Below, one piece after another: positions 7,471 to 17,137 of a stretch of 32,659 bases of DNA. The notes under the pieces are model-generated. The model ran no database searches. It worked only from the letters and a program-made list of their open reading frames with translations, and was not told the origin of the DNA. The stretch lies in contig NZ_LKEG01000035.1 in the NCBI RefSeq assembly GCF_001645105.1, positions 70,812 to 103,470 on the forward strand, given 5' to 3'. The DNA comes from Pseudomonas marginalis. Lineage in GTDB: Bacteria > Pseudomonadota > Gammaproteobacteria > Pseudomonadales > Pseudomonadaceae. How positions within the stretch are numbered: position 1 is the stretch's first letter; the number at the start of each line of letters is the position of its first letter. The position numbers and the translations under genes were made by a program.

Positions 7471-8644
7471 CGTTTAGCGCTTGCCTTATTTTTTCACGAC
7501 GGTGAAGTTTACCATCGAAAACCACATAGTCTTTAGTAGTTGCCTCATCTTCGTGTCCCATTTGTTCTGGAACATACTGCCAAGGGTCGTACCCGTGTTT
7601 GTAGCAGAAGTCAACGAGATTGGTCGCGTATGTGTGTCTCAGCGCATGGAAGGTCAACTTGAGAAAGTTTGGTTTGGTCACAAAGTGCAGATGCGGGTCT
7701 TTGGCGTGAAGTTCGGATATCACGCTCTCGATTTTTGTGCTAGCTAAGACTCTTGCTGACTTGAAAATATTAGAGGCGTGTCCTTCGAATAATGAAGCGC
7801 CATTCCTACTGCAAATCAACGATCCATCCGCAATTTTTTCCGTCCTGCGTCGACCTTCCAGGAAGGCCTTGATCTTTTTGAGAGCTTTAGGAGGGCAGTC
7901 AACCTGCCGGAGCTTATCTCCCTTCCCGATGATAGGCAGTGTTATGGTCTTATCACCGCTCTGCTCAGCCAGAGCAATGCGTCTCCTCAAATCAGCCGTT
8001 TGCAGATTTCGAGGATCGGTGACTTCGGCACAGCGAAGTCCACAATAGTATCCGAGGTGAAGAACCAGTTCGTCCCGCTCCTTTTCGAAAGGGGATTTGG
8101 CTTTGATGTTGCCCAGCAGGCTGCTGAGGATGTCTTTCTGGATGTACTTACTGTAGAGGTCAAAGTTGACTTTTTTCTTGCCGTCCCCTTGAACCTTCTG
8201 CTCCGTCGAAAGGTACAGGTAGGTGAAGGATGCCGGAGCATCGAGCATCCCAATCTGCCAGGCGTATGCATAGAATGCTTTGATGGTGGAAATGTGGCGC
8301 TCGATTGTCTTGTCAGTGCACGATTTGGTCGTTTTCAAGTGGCCGTACAGATAGCCTGACATGTCGAGATCTGTGAGGCGTCTCCAATCTTGCTCATGAA
8401 CGCGCAGGGCTTCGAAGAAGCTTCGAAGGTCATATGCACAGGAGCGGATGGAGTTGGGTAGCTGCCCATCTTGGGCTAGGTGTATTAGATAAAGACTTGG
8501 GGCTGGGACGATGCTCTCTTCTGTGATCGGCCCATCCTCGAGAACGGCATAGGTATTGAGGGGGCCGCCTGACCAAGCGATGTCTTTCACAAATTTTATC
8601 TTCATCGCATCGCACCCATAGCCCCGAAGCATGAGTTGCTTCAT
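7454..8644 (-). CDS. Site-specific tyrosine recombinase/integrase, first of the module (396 aa; TnpA/GmtY-like)
   Basis: This is a canonical tyrosine recombinase: a SAM-like N-terminal core-binding region (about 45 to 145), then a catalytic domain with Arg204 (CGLRCAEV), Lys241 (IIGKGDK), His333 and Arg336 (HALRHTYATNL), His364 (MGHEDEATT) and Tyr373 (TKDYVVF). It opens the operon and lies about 90 bp from the right end of the island, the usual place for an integrase. Two direct copies of TGTCAACGT lie upstream (8675-8705). Several ATGs are near the start (codons 1, 5 and 14) and none has a strong ribosome binding site, so MKIKFVKD at codon 14 (8605) is an alternative start. In size and position it matches TnpA of Tn554. 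Confidence 0.92.
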   Translation of the reverse strand: MKQLMLRGYGCDAMKIKFVKDIAWSGGPLNTYAVLEDGPITEESIVPAPSLYLIHLAQDGQLPNSIRSCAYDLRSFFEALRVHEQDWRRLTDLDMSGYLYGHLKTTKSCTDKTIERHISTIKAFYAYAWQIGMLDAPASFTYLYLSTEQKVQGDGKKKVNFDLYSKYIQKDILSSLLGNIKAKSPFEKERDELVLHLGYYCGLRCAEVTDPRNLQTADLRRRIALAEQSGDKTITLPIIGKGDKLRQVDCPPKALKKIKAFLEGRRRTEKIADGSLICSRNGASLFEGHASNIFKSARVLASTKIESVISELHAKDPHLHFVTKPNFLKLTFHALRHTYATNLVDFCYKHGYDPWQYVPEQMGHEDEATTKDYVVFDGKLHRREKIRQALNDDLAD

Positions 8645-8674
8645 AAAGCTAGGCTAATCAGCAGGTTATGGTGC

Positions 8675-8705
8675 TGTCAACGTGCCTAGAAGAGCGTGTC
8701 AACGT
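8675..8705. repeat. Two direct copies of TGTCAACGT, 22 bp apart, at the island end
   Basis: The 9-mer occurs at 8675-8683 and 8697-8705, between the first recombinase start and the break in the host gene. Read on the minus strand each copy is ACGTTGACA, so the second copy read in that direction also supplies a TTGACA that could serve as a -35 element for the operon. A period of 22 bp, about two helical turns, suits paired recombinase arm or core sites. This is inferred from position only. Confidence 0.5.
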
Positions 8706-8709
8706 TTCC

Positions 8710-9102
8710 TTAAAAACGGTTCTCTCTCGGATAAACTTCGCCGATGCTTGGCACCAGGTTGTGCAGGTCGGCTTCGGCACGCTTGAACACGTCATCGTGG
8801 CGCGTGCAGTTTTTGCGCCCACCGTCCTGCCAGCACTGGCGCTGATGCCCGATCTGCCAGGCTGGAACGATATGCTCCCATTCGATGCGCGCGGCGCGGC
8901 TGGCGTTTTTGCGCGGGACGTAGCCACAGGCTTTCAAGTCCACGCGGTTGCCGGTGTATTTACAGCCGCAATAGAACTCGGTGGATTGTGGGGCGTAAAG
9001 CTTCCAGGCGACTTTCTTGGCTTCGCTGAACGTTCGGGGGGCCTGGGCGTGGGCGGTGACGGCGAAAAACAGGCAGCACACCGCGATAAAACGGACACTC
9101 AT
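8710..9102 (-). pseudogene. endA: Endonuclease I gene of the host, truncated by the island
   Basis: The frame starts with a clean signal peptide ([20 protein letters not shown]) and follows EndA well: [37 protein letters not shown], and [16 protein letters not shown]. Just after GEV, at about 8734, the family sequence stops and nine foreign residues (YPRENRF and neighbours) lead to a stop. A normal EndA would continue with NGDR, whose Asn binds the catalytic metal, and about 100 more residues. The product (130 aa) should therefore be inactive. ATG 9102 is preferred because the signal peptide starts there and AGGAAG lies upstream. It begins 4 bp after the DUF1654 stop and should share that gene's promoter. 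Confidence 0.9.
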
Positions 9103-9106
9103 TGAA

Positions 9107-9358
9107 TCAATCTTCCTTCGGTACAACCCAGAAAATTTGCACACCACCGTCGTCCCGATAGGCGAGGGTGACGTTGTCGTTCTCCGCGATTTCCTCCAGC
9201 AAACGCGCCCACTCATCCTCTGGCTCATCCGGCAAGCGGAAGATCAACGCCGCCTTGGCTTTCTGGGCGTTGGTCGAATTGATGATCTTTTGCACACGGA
9301 TTGCCAGGCGTTGGTAGGCATCGGGCGGGGTTGGCACTGCGGAAGAGGACTTTGCCAC
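9107..9358 (-). CDS. DUF1654 domain protein
   Basis: The 83-aa product carries the DUF1654 pattern typical of Pseudomonas: [27 protein letters not shown] and [17 protein letters not shown]. No biochemical function is established. I chose the GTG at 9358 (product [13 protein letters not shown]) because AAGGAA lies 7 nt upstream. The upstream ATG at 9388 lies inside the LexA box and has no ribosome binding site, so it is unlikely to be used. It is the first gene of a probable two-gene transcript with endA. A LexA-type box over the promoter suggests induction by DNA damage. Confidence 0.85.
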   Translation of the reverse strand: MAKSSSAVPTPPDAYQRLAIRVQKIINSTNAQKAKAALIFRLPDEPEDEWARLLEEIAENDNVTLAYRDDGGVQIFWVVPKED

Positions 9359-9376
9359 GGAGTGTTCCTTAGTTTG

Positions 9377-9417
9377 CTGTACGCACATACAGTATTTAAC
9401 TGTAGGCGATTTCGCAA
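9377..9417 (-). promoter_or_regulatory. LexA (SOS) box over a sigma-70 promoter for DUF1654-endA
   Basis: CTGT-N8-ACAG (9377-9392) matches the LexA consensus exactly in its two arms and is flanked by a further A/T. On the minus strand a promoter reads TTGCGA (9412-9417), 17 bp, TACTGT (9389-9394), so the box overlaps the -10 element, the classic arrangement for repression. A second palindrome, TACAGT-ATTTA-ACTGTA (9388-9404), overlaps it. Confidence 0.75.
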
Positions 9418-9507
9418 CTGCTTAAACTTCAAGGAGTTCGTCTGACAGCAGATCAGGCAATTTTATGTAGGGCGAAAGTGTATGTATCGAGGGTTTTTTG
9501 CGAGGAA

Positions 9508-9532
9508 GCAGGGGCGGGTAAACCGCCCCTGC
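9508..9532 (-). terminator. Strong hairpin after ansB, probable terminator
   Basis: A perfect 10-bp GC-rich stem (GCAGGGGCGG with CCGCCCCTGC) and a 5-base loop lie 18 bp beyond the ansB stop. The U-tract expected on the minus strand is missing, so it may act as an mRNA-end stabiliser or a weak terminator. Confidence 0.6.
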
Positions 9533-9549
9533 CAAGGTGTCACCGGGAA

Positions 9550-11199
<1,650 letters not shown>

Positions 11200-12159
11200 A
11201 TGAAGCTGCCATTTGCTGGACGTCTTCTCGCTGTCGCTGTGCTTGCTGCCGCATCCGCCGCTTTACCTCTTTCCTCTGCATTTGCTGATGACGCCGCCGC
11301 CAAACCCAAGGTCGGCCTGGTGATGAAGTCCCTCGCCAACGAATTTTTCGTGACCATGCAAGATGGCGCCAAGGCCTATCAGAAAGATCACGCCGCCGAT
11401 TTCGACATGATCACCAACGGGATCAAGAACGAAACCGACACCAGCGCGCAGATCGACATCGTCAACCAGATGATCCTCTCCAAGGTCAACGCTATCGTCA
11501 TCGCGCCCGCCGACTCCAAGGCGTTGGTGACCGTGCTGAAGAAGGCTTCGGATGCCGGTATCAAGGTCGTCAACATCGACAACCGCCTGGACCCGGACGT
11601 GCTCAAAAGCAAAAACCTCAATATTCCGTTCGTAGGCCCGGACAACCGCAAAGGCTCCAGGCTGGTGGGCGACTACCTGGCCAAGCAACTGGCCTCGGGT
11701 GACAAGGTCGGCATCATTGAAGGTGTACCGACCACCACCAACGCCCAGCAACGTACCGCAGGCTTCAAGGATGCGATGGATGCTGCCGGCATGAAGATTG
11801 TCTCCACCCAATCCGGCAACTGGGAAATCGACCAGGGCCAGAAAGTGGCGTCCGCCATGCTGAGCGAGTACCCGGACCTCAAGGCCCTGTTGGCCGGTAA
11901 CGACAACATGGCCCTGGGCGCTGTCTCCGCCGTACGTGCGGCAGGCAAGGCCGGCAAGGTGTTGGTCGTGGGTTACGACAATATCGAAGCCATCAAGCCG
12001 ATGCTGCAGGACGGCCGTGTACTGGCAACCGCTGACCAGGCTGCTGCCCAGCAAGCCGTGTTCGGTATCCAGAACGCGCTCAAGTTGGTCAAGGGTGAGA
12101 AAGTCGACTCCAAGGATGGCGTGATCGAAACCCCGGTCGAACTCGTCCTCAAGAAGTAA
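11200..12159 (+). CDS. rbsB: Ribose ABC transporter, periplasmic ribose-binding protein
   Basis: RbsB captures D-ribose in the periplasm and delivers it to RbsC. The 319-aa precursor has a signal peptide cleaved after SSAFA (residue 29). The mature part is a type-1 periplasmic binding protein: KVGLVMKSLANEFFVTMQDGA at the start (first strand and loop), NIDNRLDP in the ligand cleft, GVPTTTNAQQRTAGF, and AGNDNMALGAVSA with GYDNIEAIKP near the hinge. The start has GGAGTG upstream. It is first in the operon, and a stable hairpin (12178-12202) separates it from rbsA. That fits the usual need for far more binding protein than membrane subunits. Confidence 0.95.
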   Translation: MKLPFAGRLLAVAVLAAASAALPLSSAFADDAAAKPKVGLVMKSLANEFFVTMQDGAKAYQKDHAADFDMITNGIKNETDTSAQIDIVNQMILSKVNAIVIAPADSKALVTVLKKASDAGIKVVNIDNRLDPDVLKSKNLNIPFVGPDNRKGSRLVGDYLAKQLASGDKVGIIEGVPTTTNAQQRTAGFKDAMDAAGMKIVSTQSGNWEIDQGQKVASAMLSEYPDLKALLAGNDNMALGAVSAVRAAGKAGKVLVVGYDNIEAIKPMLQDGRVLATADQAAAQQAVFGIQNALKLVKGEKVDSKDGVIETPVELVLKK

Positions 12160-12177
12160 TCCTGGCAGCACCCAACA

Positions 12178-12202
12178 GCGTCCGCTCGTCCTGAGCGGGC
12201 GC
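12178..12202 (+). promoter_or_regulatory. rbsB-rbsA intergenic stem-loop
   Basis: GCGTCCGCTC, GTCCT, GAGCGGGCGC form a 10-bp stem (one G-U pair) within the 57-bp gap. There is no T-run. Hairpins at this place in binding-protein operons usually protect the upstream mRNA from 3' exonucleases, raising expression of the binding protein. That role is inferred here. Confidence 0.6.
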
Positions 12203-12216
12203 CTGGAGATTTTCCT

Positions 12217-13770
12217 ATGTCATCTTCCGCCCCGAACGCTGTCCTCTCGGTCAGCGGTATCGGCAAGACCTATGCCCAACCGGTTCTGTCCGACATCACC
12301 CTGACGCTCAACCGCGGGGAAGTGCTGGCGCTGACCGGTGAGAACGGCGCAGGCAAAAGTACCTTGTCGAAGATCATCGGCGGCCTGGTCACCCCGACCA
12401 CCGGGCACATGCAGTTCAATGGCCAGGCCTACACGCCGGGCAGCCGTACCCAGGCCGAAGAGCTGGGCGTGCGCATGGTCATGCAGGAGCTCAACCTGCT
12501 GCCGACGCTGACCGTCGCCGAAAACCTTTTCCTGGATAACCTGCCCAGCCATTGTGGCTGGATCAGCCGCAAACAATTGCGCAAGGCTGCGATCGAGGCC
12601 ATGGCCCAGGTTGGCCTGGACGCCATCGACCCCGATACCTTGGTTGGCAGCCTGGGGATTGGCCATCAGCAGATGGTCGAGATCGCCCGCAACCTGATCG
12701 GCGATTGCCACGTACTCATCCTCGATGAGCCCACGGCCATGCTCACGGCGCGTGAAGTCGAGATGCTGTTTGAACAAATCACCCGCCTGCAGGCCCGGGG
12801 CGTGGCGATTATTTATATTTCGCACCGGCTGGAAGAGCTGGCCCGTGTCGCCCAACGCATTGCGGTATTGCGCGACGGCAAGCTGGTCTGCGTCGAGCCG
12901 ATGGCCAACTACAACAGCGAGCAACTGGTCACCTTGATGGTCGGTCGTGAGCTGGGCGAGCACATTGACCTGGGCCCGCGCACCATCGGTGGGCCAGCCC
13001 TGACGGTGAAAGGCCTGACGCGCTCGGACAAGGTCCGCGACGTGTCCTTTGAAGTGCGCGCGGGCGAGATCTACGGTATCTCCGGCCTGATCGGCGCCGG
13101 GCGCACTGAATTGCTGCGTCTGATCTTCGGCGCCGACCTGGCCGATAGCGGTACTGTGGCGCTCGGCTCGCCCGCCCAGGTGGTGAGCATTCGCTCGCCC
13201 GTGGACGCGGTGGGTCATGGCATTGCCCTGATCACCGAGGACCGCAAGGGTGAGGGCCTGTTGCTGACTCAGTCCATCAGCGCCAACATTGCCCTGGGCA
13301 ACATGCCGGAAATCTCCGGCGGCGGCGTGGTCAACAGCCGCGACGAAACGGCGTTGGCCAAGCGTCAGATCGATGCCATGCGCATCCGCAGTTCCAGTCC
13401 GGCGCAGTTGGTGTCGGAACTGTCCGGCGGCAACCAGCAAAAGGTGGTGATTGGCCGCTGGCTGGAGCGCGACTGCTCGGTGATGCTGTTCGACGAACCC
13501 ACCCGCGGCATCGACGTCGGTGCCAAATTCGATATTTATGCCTTGCTGGGCGAATTGACCCGTCAAGGCAAAGCACTGGTGGTGGTGTCCAGCGATCTGC
13601 GTGAGCTCATGCTGATCTGCGACCGCATCGGTGTGTTGTCCGCCGGGCGCTTGATCGAGGCGTTCGAGCGCGACAGCTGGACCCAGGACGAATTGCTCGC
13701 CGCCGCCTTCGCCGGCTATCAGAAACGTGATGCGCTGCTCAACGACGCAGTGCTTAGGGATACCCCATGA
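12217..13770 (+). CDS. rbsA: Ribose ABC transporter, ATP-binding protein (two ATPase domains)
   Basis: RbsA powers ribose import. The 517-aa protein has two tandem ABC domains. The first has Walker A GENGAGKST (residues 41-49), a degenerate signature near LGIGHQQMVEIARNL and Walker B LILDEPTAML. The second has a degenerate Walker A, GLIGAGRTE, with Arg in place of Lys, then LSGGNQQKVVIGRWL and VMLFDEPTRGID. This pattern, with one weaker nucleotide site, is normal for the sugar (CUT2) importers. GGAGA precedes the ATG by about 7 nt. Its 3' end overlaps rbsC by 4 bp, which implies translational coupling. Confidence 0.95.
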   Translation: MSSSAPNAVLSVSGIGKTYAQPVLSDITLTLNRGEVLALTGENGAGKSTLSKIIGGLVTPTTGHMQFNGQAYTPGSRTQAEELGVRMVMQELNLLPTLTVAENLFLDNLPSHCGWISRKQLRKAAIEAMAQVGLDAIDPDTLVGSLGIGHQQMVEIARNLIGDCHVLILDEPTAMLTAREVEMLFEQITRLQARGVAIIYISHRLEELARVAQRIAVLRDGKLVCVEPMANYNSEQLVTLMVGRELGEHIDLGPRTIGGPALTVKGLTRSDKVRDVSFEVRAGEIYGISGLIGAGRTELLRLIFGADLADSGTVALGSPAQVVSIRSPVDAVGHGIALITEDRKGEGLLLTQSISANIALGNMPEISGGGVVNSRDETALAKRQIDAMRIRSSSPAQLVSELSGGNQQKVVIGRWLERDCSVMLFDEPTRGIDVGAKFDIYALLGELTRQGKALVVVSSDLRELMLICDRIGVLSAGRLIEAFERDSWTQDELLAAAFAGYQKRDALLNDAVLRDTP

Positions 13771-14744
13771 AAACCACAACTTCCCCCGGTAAAACGGGCG
13801 GCAACTTCTACGGCCTGGGCACTTACCTGGGCCTGGCCGGCGCCTTGCTGGCGATGATTGCGCTGTTCTCGGTGCTCAGCGATCACTTCCTGTCCTATGA
13901 CACCTTCAGCACCCTGGCCAACCAGATTCCGGACCTGATGGTGTTGGCGGTGGGCATGACCTTCATCCTGATCATCGGCGGTATTGACCTGTCGGTGGGC
14001 TCGGTGCTGGCACTGGCGGCATCAGCGGTCAGCGTGGCGATTCTCAGCTGGGGGTGGAGCGTGCTACCGGCTGCGGTGCTGGGCATGGGCTGTGCCGCAT
14101 TGGCCGGAACCATCACCGGCTCGATCACCGTGGCCTGGCGCATCCCGTCGTTTATCGTATCCCTCGGCGTGCTGGAAATGGCCCGTGGCGTGGCGTACCA
14201 GATGACCGGCTCGCGCACCGCTTATATCGGTGATTCGTTTGCCTGGCTGTCCAACCCGATTGCCTTTGGTATCTCGCCGTCATTCATCATTGCCTTGCTG
14301 GTGATCATCGCCGCGCAGCTTGTACTGACGCGTACGGTGTTTGGTCGTTACCTGATCGGTATCGGCACCAATGAAGAGGCCGTGCGCCTGGCGGGCATCA
14401 ACCCCAAACCGTACAAGATCCTGGTGTTCAGCCTCATGGGCCTGCTGGCCGGTGTGGCGGCGTTGTTCCAGATTTCGCGCCTGGAAGCGGCGGACCCGAA
14501 CGCCGGTTCAGGCCTGGAGCTGCAAGTGATTGCGGCCGTGGTGATCGGCGGTACCAGCCTGATGGGCGGGCGCGGTTCGGTGATCAGTACCTTTTTTGGT
14601 GTGTTGATTATTTCGGTATTGGCCGCTGGCCTGGCGCAGATCGGTGCCACGGAACCTACGAAACGCATCATCACGGGTGCCGTGATCGTGATTGCCGTGG
14701 TCCTCGATACCTACCGCAGCCAACGCGCCAGTCGGCGAGGCTGA
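13767..14744 (+). CDS. rbsC: Ribose ABC transporter, permease
   Basis: RbsC is the inner-membrane channel of the ribose importer and is expected to work as a homodimer. The 325-aa protein is mostly hydrophobic, with about eight to ten membrane segments, and has the family signatures VGMTFILIIGGIDLSVGSV in the first third and AVVIGGTSLMGGRGS near the C-terminus. The EAA-like cytoplasmic loop (IGTNEEAVRLAGINPKPYK) that contacts RbsA is clear. It overlaps rbsA by 4 bp, and rbsR starts 3 bp after its stop. Confidence 0.95.
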   Translation: MKTTTSPGKTGGNFYGLGTYLGLAGALLAMIALFSVLSDHFLSYDTFSTLANQIPDLMVLAVGMTFILIIGGIDLSVGSVLALAASAVSVAILSWGWSVLPAAVLGMGCAALAGTITGSITVAWRIPSFIVSLGVLEMARGVAYQMTGSRTAYIGDSFAWLSNPIAFGISPSFIIALLVIIAAQLVLTRTVFGRYLIGIGTNEEAVRLAGINPKPYKILVFSLMGLLAGVAALFQISRLEAADPNAGSGLELQVIAAVVIGGTSLMGGRGSVISTFFGVLIISVLAAGLAQIGATEPTKRIITGAVIVIAVVLDTYRSQRASRRG

Positions 14745-14747
14745 GCC

Positions 14748-15770
14748 ATGGCAACGATCAAGGATGTGGCAGCGCTTGCAGGTATTTCCTACACGACGGT
14801 GTCGCATGTGGTGAACAAGACACGGCCGGTCAGCGAGCCGGTACGCATCAAGGTCGAAGCCGCGATCAAGCAGCTCGACTACGTGCCCAGTGCCGTCGCA
14901 CGTTCGCTCAAGGCGAAGACCACGGCCACCATCGGCTTGCTGGTGCCCAACAGCCTCAACCCGTATTTTGCGGAGTTGGCGCGTGGTATCGAGGATTACT
15001 GCGAGCGTAACGGTTACTGTGTGATCCTCTGCAACTCCGACGATAACGCGGAAAAGCAACGCAGCTATTTGCGCGTGTTGCTGGAGAAGCGCATCGACGG
15101 CTTGATCGTGACCTCGGTTGGCGGCGACGACAGTGGCCTGGCCGCCGGCTTGAGCGCGGTGCGCACGCCCATGGTCATTGTCGACCGGGCGCTGGATGGC
15201 ATAGACGTGGACTTGGTACGTATCGATCACGAGGAGGGCGCCTACCTGGCGACCCGGCACTTGCTCGAACTGGGCCACCGTGACATCGCTTGCATCGGCG
15301 GTCCTGCCCATACCCGTGTCGCGCAAATGCGTCTGGCGGGGTATCACCGTGCGCTGCAAGAGGCGGGCGTGGCAGTGGCGGCCAATCGCACCCAGGAAAG
15401 CGATTTCACCAGTACGGGCGGTTATGCCGCCGCCGTGCAGTTACTGGCGAACAACCCGCCCAGCGCGATTTTTGCCAGCAACGACATGATAGGTTTCGGC
15501 GTATTGCGCGCGGCAGCCGAGCGCAATATCCGGGTGCCGGGTGAGCTGTCGGTGATCGGTTTCGATGACATTCAAATGGGCCGTTACGTCTACCCGGCGT
15601 TGACCACGGTCGGGCAGTCGATCGTGCAACTGGGCGAGACGGCGGCCGAGCTGTTACTGCGTAGAATTGCGACACCCCAACTGCCGATCGATCAACGCAT
15701 CGTGACGCCGAGCATCGTGTTGCGTGAGTCGACGGCGCCCGTCGCCGGTACGTTCGCCCAATACCGCTGA
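14748..15770 (+). CDS. rbsR: LacI-family transcriptional repressor of the ribose operon
   Basis: The 340-aa protein has an N-terminal LacI helix-turn-helix (ATIKDVAALAGISYTTVSHV, residues 2-21), the hinge helix region (VPSAVARSLK), and a periplasmic-binding-protein-like effector domain beginning TIGLLVPNSLNPYFAELARG. Near the C-terminus are ASNDMIGFGVLRAA and SVIGFDDIQMGRYVYPALTT, both usual for the family. It lies within the operon it should control, so autoregulation is likely. The 14-bp palindrome at 11061-11074 is the best candidate site. Its start is 3 bp after rbsC. Confidence 0.93.
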   Translation: MATIKDVAALAGISYTTVSHVVNKTRPVSEPVRIKVEAAIKQLDYVPSAVARSLKAKTTATIGLLVPNSLNPYFAELARGIEDYCERNGYCVILCNSDDNAEKQRSYLRVLLEKRIDGLIVTSVGGDDSGLAAGLSAVRTPMVIVDRALDGIDVDLVRIDHEEGAYLATRHLLELGHRDIACIGGPAHTRVAQMRLAGYHRALQEAGVAVAANRTQESDFTSTGGYAAAVQLLANNPPSAIFASNDMIGFGVLRAAAERNIRVPGELSVIGFDDIQMGRYVYPALTTVGQSIVQLGETAAELLLRRIATPQLPIDQRIVTPSIVLRESTAPVAGTFAQYR

Positions 15771-15793
15771 ACCGAATTGATGAGTACTGATGT

Positions 15794-16711
15794 ATGCCAG
15801 CAAAAGTAGTGGTAGTAGGCAGCTTGAACATGGACCTGGTGACCCGCGCCAGCCGGTTGCCGCGTGCCGGTGAGACCTTGATCGGCCAGACGTTCTCCAC
15901 CGTGCCAGGCGGCAAGGGCGCGAACCAGGCGGTAGCGTCGGCACGCCTGGGGGCCGATGTGTCGATGATTGGCTGTGTCGGTACCGATGCCTATGGCACG
16001 CAATTGCGTGATGCGTTGCAGGTGGAGGGCATCGATTGCCAAGCCGTCAGTACCGTAGACGGCTCCAGTGGCGTGGCCCTCATCGTGGTCGATGACAGCA
16101 GCCAGAATGCGATTGTGATCGTGGCGGGCAGTAACGGCGAACTGACGCCAGCCTCGTTGCAGGCGTTCGATGCGGTGCTGCAAGCGGCTGACGTGATCGT
16201 CTGCCAACTGGAAGTGCCGATGAATACGGTGGGTTATGCCCTCAAGCGCGGTCGTGAACTGGGCAAGACGGTGATCCTTAACCCGGCTCCGGCCAGCGCT
16301 CCGTTGCCCGCTGAATGGTATGCCTCGATCGACTACCTGATCCCGAATGAAAGCGAAGCCACCGCACTGAGCGGTGTGACGGTCGACTCCATTGACAGCG
16401 CCAAGGCAGCGGCAAACCACCTGATCCAGGCGGGCGCCGGCAAAGTCATCATCACCCTGGGGGCTCAGGGCGCGCTGTTTACTGACGGCCAGGGCTTTGA
16501 GCACCTGCTGGCGCCGAAGGTCAAGGCGGTCGACACCACCGCAGCGGGCGATACCTTCGTCGGTGGCTTTGCTGCGGCACTTGCCAATGGCAAAAGCGAG
16601 GCCGAGGCCATTCGTTTTGGCCAGGTCGCTGCGGCACTGTCGGTCACCCGCGCCGGCGCGCAACCCTCTATTCCAACGCTGCACGACGTACAAGGTTTTG
16701 TGCCCTCATGA
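15794..16711 (+). CDS. rbsK: Ribokinase
   Basis: RbsK phosphorylates D-ribose with ATP to ribose-5-phosphate in the cytoplasm. The 305-aa protein shows the PfkB/ribokinase fold motifs: [14 protein letters not shown] at the N-terminus (substrate-binding Asn and Asp), [18 protein letters not shown] (residues about 36-55), and [18 protein letters not shown] with the catalytic Asp and anion hole. The sequence [10 protein letters not shown] in the middle is also typical. The ribosome binding site is weak. It overlaps rbsD by 4 bp. Confidence 0.95.
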   Translation: MPAKVVVVGSLNMDLVTRASRLPRAGETLIGQTFSTVPGGKGANQAVASARLGADVSMIGCVGTDAYGTQLRDALQVEGIDCQAVSTVDGSSGVALIVVDDSSQNAIVIVAGSNGELTPASLQAFDAVLQAADVIVCQLEVPMNTVGYALKRGRELGKTVILNPAPASAPLPAEWYASIDYLIPNESEATALSGVTVDSIDSAKAAANHLIQAGAGKVIITLGAQGALFTDGQGFEHLLAPKVKAVDTTAAGDTFVGGFAAALANGKSEAEAIRFGQVAAALSVTRAGAQPSIPTLHDVQGFVPS

Positions 16712-17112
16712 AAAAGACACCTCTGCTCAATATCGCCCTGTCGCGTGTCATCGCCTCACTCGGACACGGTGACATCCTAGTGATCGGCGACGCTGGCCTG
16801 CCAGTGCCGCCGGGCGTCGAGTTGATTGACCTGGCGTTGACCCAGGGCATCCCGGATTTCATCAGCACCTTGCGCATCGTGCTCAGCGAGATGCAAGTGG
16901 AAAGCCATGTGCTGGCCGAAGAAATCCTGCTCAAGCAGCCGCCGGCGCTGAACGAGCTTAATACGCTCAGCGACGAAGCGGCCCTGGGTGAGCGGCGCCT
17001 GGTCAGCCATGAAGAATTCAAACAGCTCAGCCGCAAGGCGCGCGCCGTGGTGCGCACCGGCGAATGCCAGCCTTACTGCAATATCGCGCTGGTGTCCGGC
17101 GTAACGTTCTAA
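16708..17112 (+). CDS. rbsD: D-ribose pyranase
   Basis: RbsD speeds the conversion of the beta-pyranose form of ribose to the furanose form used by ribokinase. The 134-aa length matches the family (about 130 to 140 aa). The N-terminal [19 protein letters not shown] carries the catalytic His of the SLGHGD motif, and the C-terminal segment [10 protein letters not shown] provides the conserved Tyr and Asn. The start overlaps the rbsK stop (ATGA), so the two are translated together. Confidence 0.95.
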   Translation: MKKTPLLNIALSRVIASLGHGDILVIGDAGLPVPPGVELIDLALTQGIPDFISTLRIVLSEMQVESHVLAEEILLKQPPALNELNTLSDEAALGERRLVSHEEFKQLSRKARAVVRTGECQPYCNIALVSGVTF

Positions 17113-17137
17113 CGTTCTCAACGACAAGGAGTGTTTT

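Noticed and set aside
9386..9388. Upstream ATG as start of the DUF1654 gene
   Set aside because: It lies inside the LexA box and close to the -10 element, so it would be at or before the transcription start. GTG at 9358 has a good ribosome binding site.
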